Assembly (NCBI RefSeq): GCF_027409185.1
Contig: NC_084469.1
Coordinates: 102,301,835 to 102,365,834, forward strand
DNA: 64,000 nt
Reading direction: 5' to 3'
Source: Cynocephalus volans
Lineage: Eukaryota > Chordata > Mammalia > Dermoptera > Cynocephalidae
Shown here: positions 59,043 to 64,000 of the stretch, in pieces
How positions within the stretch are numbered: the stretch's first letter is position 1
Layout of the letters: every line of letters starts with the position of its first letter
The notes under the pieces: model-generated
The model's input: the letters and a program-made list of their open reading frames with translations, nothing else
Database searches by the model: none
What the model was told of the DNA's origin: nothing
Program-made: the position numbers and the translations under genes

Positions 59043-60450
59043 GGAGTTCCGGTCAAGATGGTGGAATAGACAGTCCCCAGCGTCACTCTCCCCCACAAAT
59101 CAACCAATTTACAACTATAAAAATGTAACAACAGCCAAGAGCTCAGGGGAAGAGGAGGAGAGACCTACAGAGTTCATGGAGGCGGGAGAAACCACAATGA
59201 GAGAAAGAAAAAACTGCTTGGAGCATTTTGGGCCGCGACCACTTTAAGGCTGGAGCTGCTGAGCGCATGGAGCAGGAGCCAGCAGAAGCTGCAGCTGTGC
59301 CCTTCGGATGGAGTTGCTTGGAGGCGGCAGGGGAGAAGAGGGCCTTGGCGGCCCCCAGGACAGCAAGGGTTCCCGTGGACACACAAAGTAGCGAGGAGAC
59401 ACAACAACTGAAAAAAGGAGCCATTTAGAGGCCAGTGAGTCATCACAAGGGACCAGCGCAGGGCCCATCCCATGGGAAGCGTTTGGAACACGGGCAGTGG
59501 GGGAGACAGGCCCACTGGGAGAACACTGGGACAGAATTGCATGGGGTGCAGTTTGATGAAAAGACTCAGGCCCAGATCAGAGATTCTATACGACCCAGGT
59601 GAACCGGGTCTCTGGAGAGCTGGAAGTACCTATAAGGTCAGCCATTAAACCCTGGGCTGCACAAAAATCATTCCCTAAGGAAACAGCAGCAAAGCAGCAA
59701 TTTAGCTCAACAACATAGCTCAAGTACCGGTTCCCACAGGAAGTTCCCTTGTTTCAGAAGTAAGCAAAGAAGAAAAAATTAGTTCCAGCGCAGGCACACC
59801 ACCAGCGCCTGAGGCCGCCAGGGGACCAGAACCACCCCCCTACCAGGCACACCACCAGGGCCTTGGGGCCCACCTGGGGGCCTGTGCATGGATCCGGGAC
59901 CAGAGCCCCATCCACAACCAGGCACACCGCCAGCCAGCACCAAGGAGCATGAGAAAAACATCAAGTCCATGTGTGTGGCCCACCACAGACACCACAGTAA
60001 CCACAGCTGCCCCAAAAGTGGTTAGATGTCACAACCATCACACAGATGGTCCAGCAGCCACTGGAGTGCATTGACACAAAGAGAGTCACCAGCAGAGACC
60101 AAAGAAAAGAAGAGGATATCTTTCTCCACAAAGCCCATTCCAAAGTGACAGAAGAAGCATCTGCTCTATGATAATATTGGGGGACCCAAACACACCTCTC
60201 AGCATTGGACAGATCATCTAGGCAACAAATCAACAGAGTAACCATTACTCTTTCAGAGGGAGAGAAGAAATCTAGGGTTATCAGTGGTGGGCGGTGGGAG
60301 GGTGAGGGGGATAGGGAGAGATTTGACAAGAAGCATAAAGAATAAGTGTAATTTGTAACAATATATATACTAGTAATATTGATTTGATCAACATATGTCA
60401 ACGTTGAATCCCAAAAATATGTATAATCAACTATGATTTAATTTTTTAAA
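59043..60450 (+). mobile_element. Composite L1-like retroposon, full-length copy (about 1.4 kb)
   Basis: Begins GGAGTTCCGGTCAAGATGGTGG and continues with AGCGTCACTCTCCCCCACAAATC, an L1 5'UTR-like start. A GC-rich region follows. Imperfect repeats of CAGGCACACC(A/G)CCAG lie at about 59790-59945. A 3' module ends CCCAAAAATATGTATAATCAACTATG and an A/T-rich tail. AAGTTAAAGTA / ATGTTAAAGTA flank it as target duplications. It contains no L1 ORF1 or ORF2. Three 5'-truncated relatives (5.2, 16.1, 24.2 kb) share the same 3' end. It may be a non-autonomous element moved by L1, in the style of SVA. Confidence 0.82.
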
Positions 60451-60462
60451 AAAGTTAAAGTA

Positions 60463-62370
60463 TAGCTAAGCACAAACAGAAGGCATACAAAAATCGAATT
60501 ACAATGCAAAAATTAAATAAGACTCATATAAAATGTCTGTCTGCAATACTAAATAAACCAAAACACAATACTTCCAAAAATACATTTGAGTATTCTTACT
60601 CATGATGAAAATAAGCAGGATGTTGACTGACTTTTTCAAAACAAGTGCCTGGCAGTTAAAACTAAAATCTGTTTCTCATTTTTCCCCAGAATAATTTTTA
60701 AACAAGTTTTTAAAAAGTTGACTCAGAAACTGCCAAATGGTACAAAATCTGCAGAAGAGAAAAAATATAACGTACAGCAAAATTAAATGTACATTTTCCC
60801 TTTGACCTACACATCCAGCCTTAAAAGCTTACACTGGCAATGTACCTCCACATATGGAAAAAAACATTTAGAATTTACTCAGTACAAGTTACTCATAGAT
60901 GGTCACGGATGCTTAAAGAATTGGGAACAAAGGTTGCTGGGGAACAAGATATACTGAGTGTCAAAATATCAACCCACAAATTACTTTCTTATTCAAAAGG
61001 GAAAGTCTATCTTTAAAAAAAATTGCTGAAAAGAGAAAGAAAAAAAGGGTTGTGATGATCACTACCTTAAGCAAGTATCAAACTTAGCATCACTAACAGT
61101 GGGACAATATATATGTATGTCTACCTGATAAAATACAATTGGAAGTATATAACATCACCTGCAAAACATTTTGCAAATTATCTCTTGAATTCTCTAAACA
61201 CGGAGTTGGCAAACTACGGCTCATTGGTCTGTTTTCGTTCATTTGGTTTTACTGGAACAAAGCCATGCCTACCTATTTACTACACTAAGTGGCTGCATGA
61301 CCACCACAAAGACACACCTCATTAGCTGGAAGCATTATGGCCACCAAAGCATCAAGTACTTACAATCTCGCCCTTTATAAAAAGACAAAAAGCTTGCCAA
61401 TCTCAGCTATGAACCCAATTATCAGTTACAGGAAATACAAAAAAAAATGGGCTAATTTACATACTTCTCATTTCCATGGGAAGACAATCATAACTATCCA
61501 AATGACTGTCTAAAAGAGTGTATGGCTCTCTTCAAAAAGTCAATATGATGTCTCCAACAGGGACTAATCTAGGTCCAGAGAGACCAAAAGACGTAGGCAA
61601 AGGCAATACAGAAACCTTTAAAGGATCCTAGATCCAAAAACATAAAATACTTATTTTGGAACAATGTGGAGAATTTTAGCTTTTTACACAGAATAGATAT
61701 CAGAGGATATTGTTTCTCATTTTCTTGATTAAAATAATACTGTCGTGGTTTTAGTGGGTCAATGTGCTTATCTTTAGAAGACGCATTACCACGTATTTAA
61801 AGGTAAAGTACCGCGTCTACAATTTATGTTCAACTTAATCTCAAATAGTTCACCACAAAATGTACTTATCTATATGAGGACAGACGAAACAAGAAAAACA
61901 CTAAAAGTATGTGAATCTACTACGATGGGTATTCATTGTATTGGATGTTCAAATGACCAGTAGGTATGTTTAAGACTTTTGGAGAGAAACATGTGGGGAA
62001 AATTATACTTAATCCAACCATCCTGTTAACTGTGAATTAAATTATTCTAGTACCAATGTAAGAAAGCCTCCATCCTTTCTTCCTGGAGGCCCCGGTTGTG
62101 AAGCTCTGTGGTGTTGTACGGCCCTGGGAAGTTCATATAAAGAGAACATCTGAGTATTCTTAGGTTTGTACAGAAAAAAAAAAAAAAAAAAAAGACTTGG
62201 AGTCTACAAATATTTATATTCACATACAGAAACACGCACACCCTACACACCTAAGAAATACCTTTATCTTTCTGCCTGAAAGTCATCTATCAATAATTAC
62301 ATGATGCGCAAAGAAACAGCCACATTCTCAGATGAAACATTCTTCTGCATAAGAAAAGGAGGAAGAGGCC
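60463..62370 (-). other. Unit C intron 1, 5' part
   Basis: No gene. Paralogous to 51.0-51.9 kb and 18.6-19.4 kb. The segments at 61.98-62.12 kb (CCATCCTTTCTTCCTGGAGGCCCC) match 51.65-51.70 and 19.06-19.10 kb. A MER5A copy is listed separately. Confidence 0.6.
61207..61405 (+). mobile_element. MER5A-like hAT DNA transposon remnant
   Basis: GAGTTGGCAAACTACGGCTCATTGG, GGTTTTACTGGAACAAAGCCATGCC and CTTGCCAATCTC match MER5A, opposite in orientation to the copy at 31.3-31.6 kb. Confidence 0.8.
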
Positions 62371-63060
62371 CCTCGAGCCAACTTCCACCCAGTGCTCACC
62401 AAAAAGCGCCGGTTTCTCCGGATCTGTGAGCTGCTCGGGGCCGGAGTCAACCTGACTCAAACGGAGGAAATTCTCTTCCTTCTGGAAAAGTAATTCACGA
62501 AGGCTGCTACGGAGGCTTTTGAAGAGGAGGGCACACAATATGTAAAGACCCCGCGGACGCGCCCTTAAGGCACTTCTCGACCGTCTCCAGGCGGGAGACT
62601 GACGGCCCGAGCGGCCTTTCGGCCCTAGGAGGACCCGCAGCCCAGGCGGACGCGAGCGGAGCGGGCCAGGCCCTCGCGACCTGGGTCACGCCCGTCCTTT
62701 AACGAGCCCCCTCCGTCTCCGGGTGCCCCCTTCACAAAGGGCTCGCCACAGCCGGAGGGTGATGAGGACCCGGGACGCGCCGAGTTAGCGTCCTCGGAGA
62801 CGGCGGCGCACAGCTGACGTCCACTTCCGCTTCCAGCCGCAGGCCGGGCGGGGCTCCGGGGCTGGGGCCTCAGGCACGACAGACCCTTTCAGGCAGACAA
62901 ATTCTAGTTTTCCTCCAGGGTGGGTGCTGATGGGCTCCGGCTAGGCTCAGGGTGGGGGCTGGAGGCAAAAGTAGGCCGAGAGACAGGATAGAGGTTAGAG
63001 ACATATTGGGGGCGGGGCTACGTGCGGGGGCGGGGACGGAGACGGGGCCAGGAGCAGCTT
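62371..63060 (-). promoter_or_regulatory. CpG-island promoter and exon 1 of unit C
   Basis: Third copy of the promoter module, with CpG retained. The exon 1 donor is at 62400 (minus strand CTTTTTG/GTGAGCAC). GACGGCGGCG (weak YY1-like), CTGACGTCC (CRE-like, one base off at the end), CACTTCCGCTTCC (ETS-type) and GC boxes GGGGGCGGGGC and GGGGGCGGGGAC near 63007-63037 occur in the order seen at 19.87-20.11 kb. No coding exons lie downstream within the unit. It may serve gene B or be silent. Confidence 0.78.
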
Positions 63061-63720
63061 GCGGTGGGATAGACCAGAAGGGCAAGACTCGGGGTGCAAG
63101 CTCACCCCCTCGGATGAACCCCGAAAGCGTTTCTGGCAGCTTCCACCCACATTCCTAGAGCCCTTGTAGTGATTCTCACCTGTTGAATAACCTGCCATGA
63201 AATGGCCTATCTCCTCCACTCAATCAGTCCAATCTTTAGCTGTTTATTTCCTCTTTCCTCTTTTTATTTTGGGGACACCATGCTAAACTCTACAGGTCGA
63301 TTTCTTTGAGTTTTCAGTGTCATGTTTTTTAGAAATGTTTAATTTTTCTTTTTCAAATACATATTTCTGTTTTTATCTTTGACGTCTTACCAGATGATCT
63401 AGGGCCTCCCATACTACGTTGTAAAATAGCACTGATACCAAGCATTATTCACTTAGTTTCTCGATCCTTCTGTGCCATAATATATTTATTTATGCCAATA
63501 TCAGTATCATACTCCTTTGAGTGCAATGATTTTATATCTAGTTCAAATTCTTCGTCTTTTTTAGTATTGGATTGTTTCTCTTTATTGTTCAAGTTTTAAT
63601 ATTTAGTAGTAAAAATAGAATGGTAGCTAATATGTTCTTGCCTCTTACTACTCTACATGCTTTGTAGACATGACATTTTTCGCTGTCTAGATGATGTTGG
63701 TATTGTCATAATTTTCTCTT
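63061..63720. other. Flank upstream of unit C, no gene
   Basis: Sequence similar by eye to 20.16-21.3 kb (GTTTCTGGCAGCTTCCACCCACATTCCTAGAGCCC versus GTTTCTGCCTACCTCTCCCCACGTTCCTGGAGCCC). No coding region is recognised. Confidence 0.5.
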
Positions 63721-63724
63721 TTGT

Positions 63725-64000
63725 TTGCTCTTTGGAACAGCTTTATTGAGGTATAATTGGCATATCATACAGTTAATCCATTTGAAACTATACAATTTAA
63801 TCTTTTCTAAAATCTTCAAAATTTTAGAAACTTTTCATCATTCTATAAGAACTTTTTTCTATCATAGCTCCCATTTCCCTCCTTCCTTAACCTCCAGGCA
63901 ACTAGAAATCTTTTGGTCTTTATATATTTGCCTTTTGTAGACATTTCCTATAAATGAAATCATGCAGTCTTTTGAGAACAGCTTCTTTCACATGGCATGT
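63725..64000 (-). mobile_element. Old LINE-1 (L1M) 3' end, cut by window end
   Basis: GGAACAGCTTTATTGAGGTATAATTGG begins the same reversed L1M 3'UTR seen at 21.34 kb. It lies at the same relative position upstream of the promoter, so it was probably carried along in the duplication. Confidence 0.8.

Noticed and set aside
59143-59542. Overlapping minus-strand frames of 93 and 122 codons
   Set aside because: Antisense to the GC-rich 5' part of the composite retroposon; low-information composition.

Overview
This is mammalian nuclear DNA. The main clue to the species is at least 22 copies of a tRNA-Ile-like SINE with no tRNA-unrelated body, present as single units and as head-to-tail dimers. 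That structure matches the CYN/t-SINE family of colugos (Dermoptera, e.g. Galeopterus). The assignment rests on recognising the family, not on a search. The rest is typical of a KRAB zinc-finger gene cluster: LINE-1, MaLR-type solo LTRs, degenerate endogenous retroviruses, old DNA transposons, and repeated gene units.

Two apparently intact KRAB-C2H2 zinc-finger genes lie on the minus strand. Gene A (8.9-19.9 kb) can be assembled from five coding exons into a 333-residue protein: MVAD... leader, KRAB A, KRAB B, linker, and five fingers. Gene B (43.2-52.0 kb) has the same exon structure and phases and gives 613 residues with 12 intact fingers and several degenerate ones. All splice sites are GT/AG and all phases fit. 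By architecture both resemble the ZNF177/ZNF266/ZNF559/ZNF560/ZNF846 group of human 19p13.2 (inference), so no gene symbols are given.

The genes belong to a tandem array. A promoter/exon 1 module with the same splice donor occurs three times (about 19.44-20.13, 51.93-52.17 and 62.37-63.05 kb). The third copy (unit C, 54.73-63.1 kb) has promoter, exon 1 and most of intron 1 but stops just short of where exon 2 should be. A 2.5 kb retroviral fragment (52.2-54.7 kb) lies between it and gene B. Gene B's own promoter copy is CpG-poor and truncated. Gene B could therefore be transcribed from the unit C promoter. A fourth, fragmentary copy of intron 1 (unit D) lies at 34.8-38.6 kb. The paralogous units act as natural empty sites for one another and confirm several insertions to the base.

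Other content by region: 0-8.4 kb, L1 copies with nested LTR and SINE; 13.7-16.7 kb, RPL12 pseudogene, L1, and a composite retroposon in intron 1 of gene A; 20-23.5 kb, upstream flank and an old L1M; 23.5-28.2 kb, mostly unassigned; 28.2-34.6 kb, LTRs and a decayed class III ERV pol; 39-42 kb, an old L1; 56.4-57.6 kb, a young L1 with a likely 3' transduction; 59.0-60.5 kb, a full-length 1.4 kb composite L1-like retroposon, with truncated copies at 5.2, 16.1 and 24.2 kb. I found no CRISPR arrays, no bacterial features and no intact tRNA or rRNA genes.
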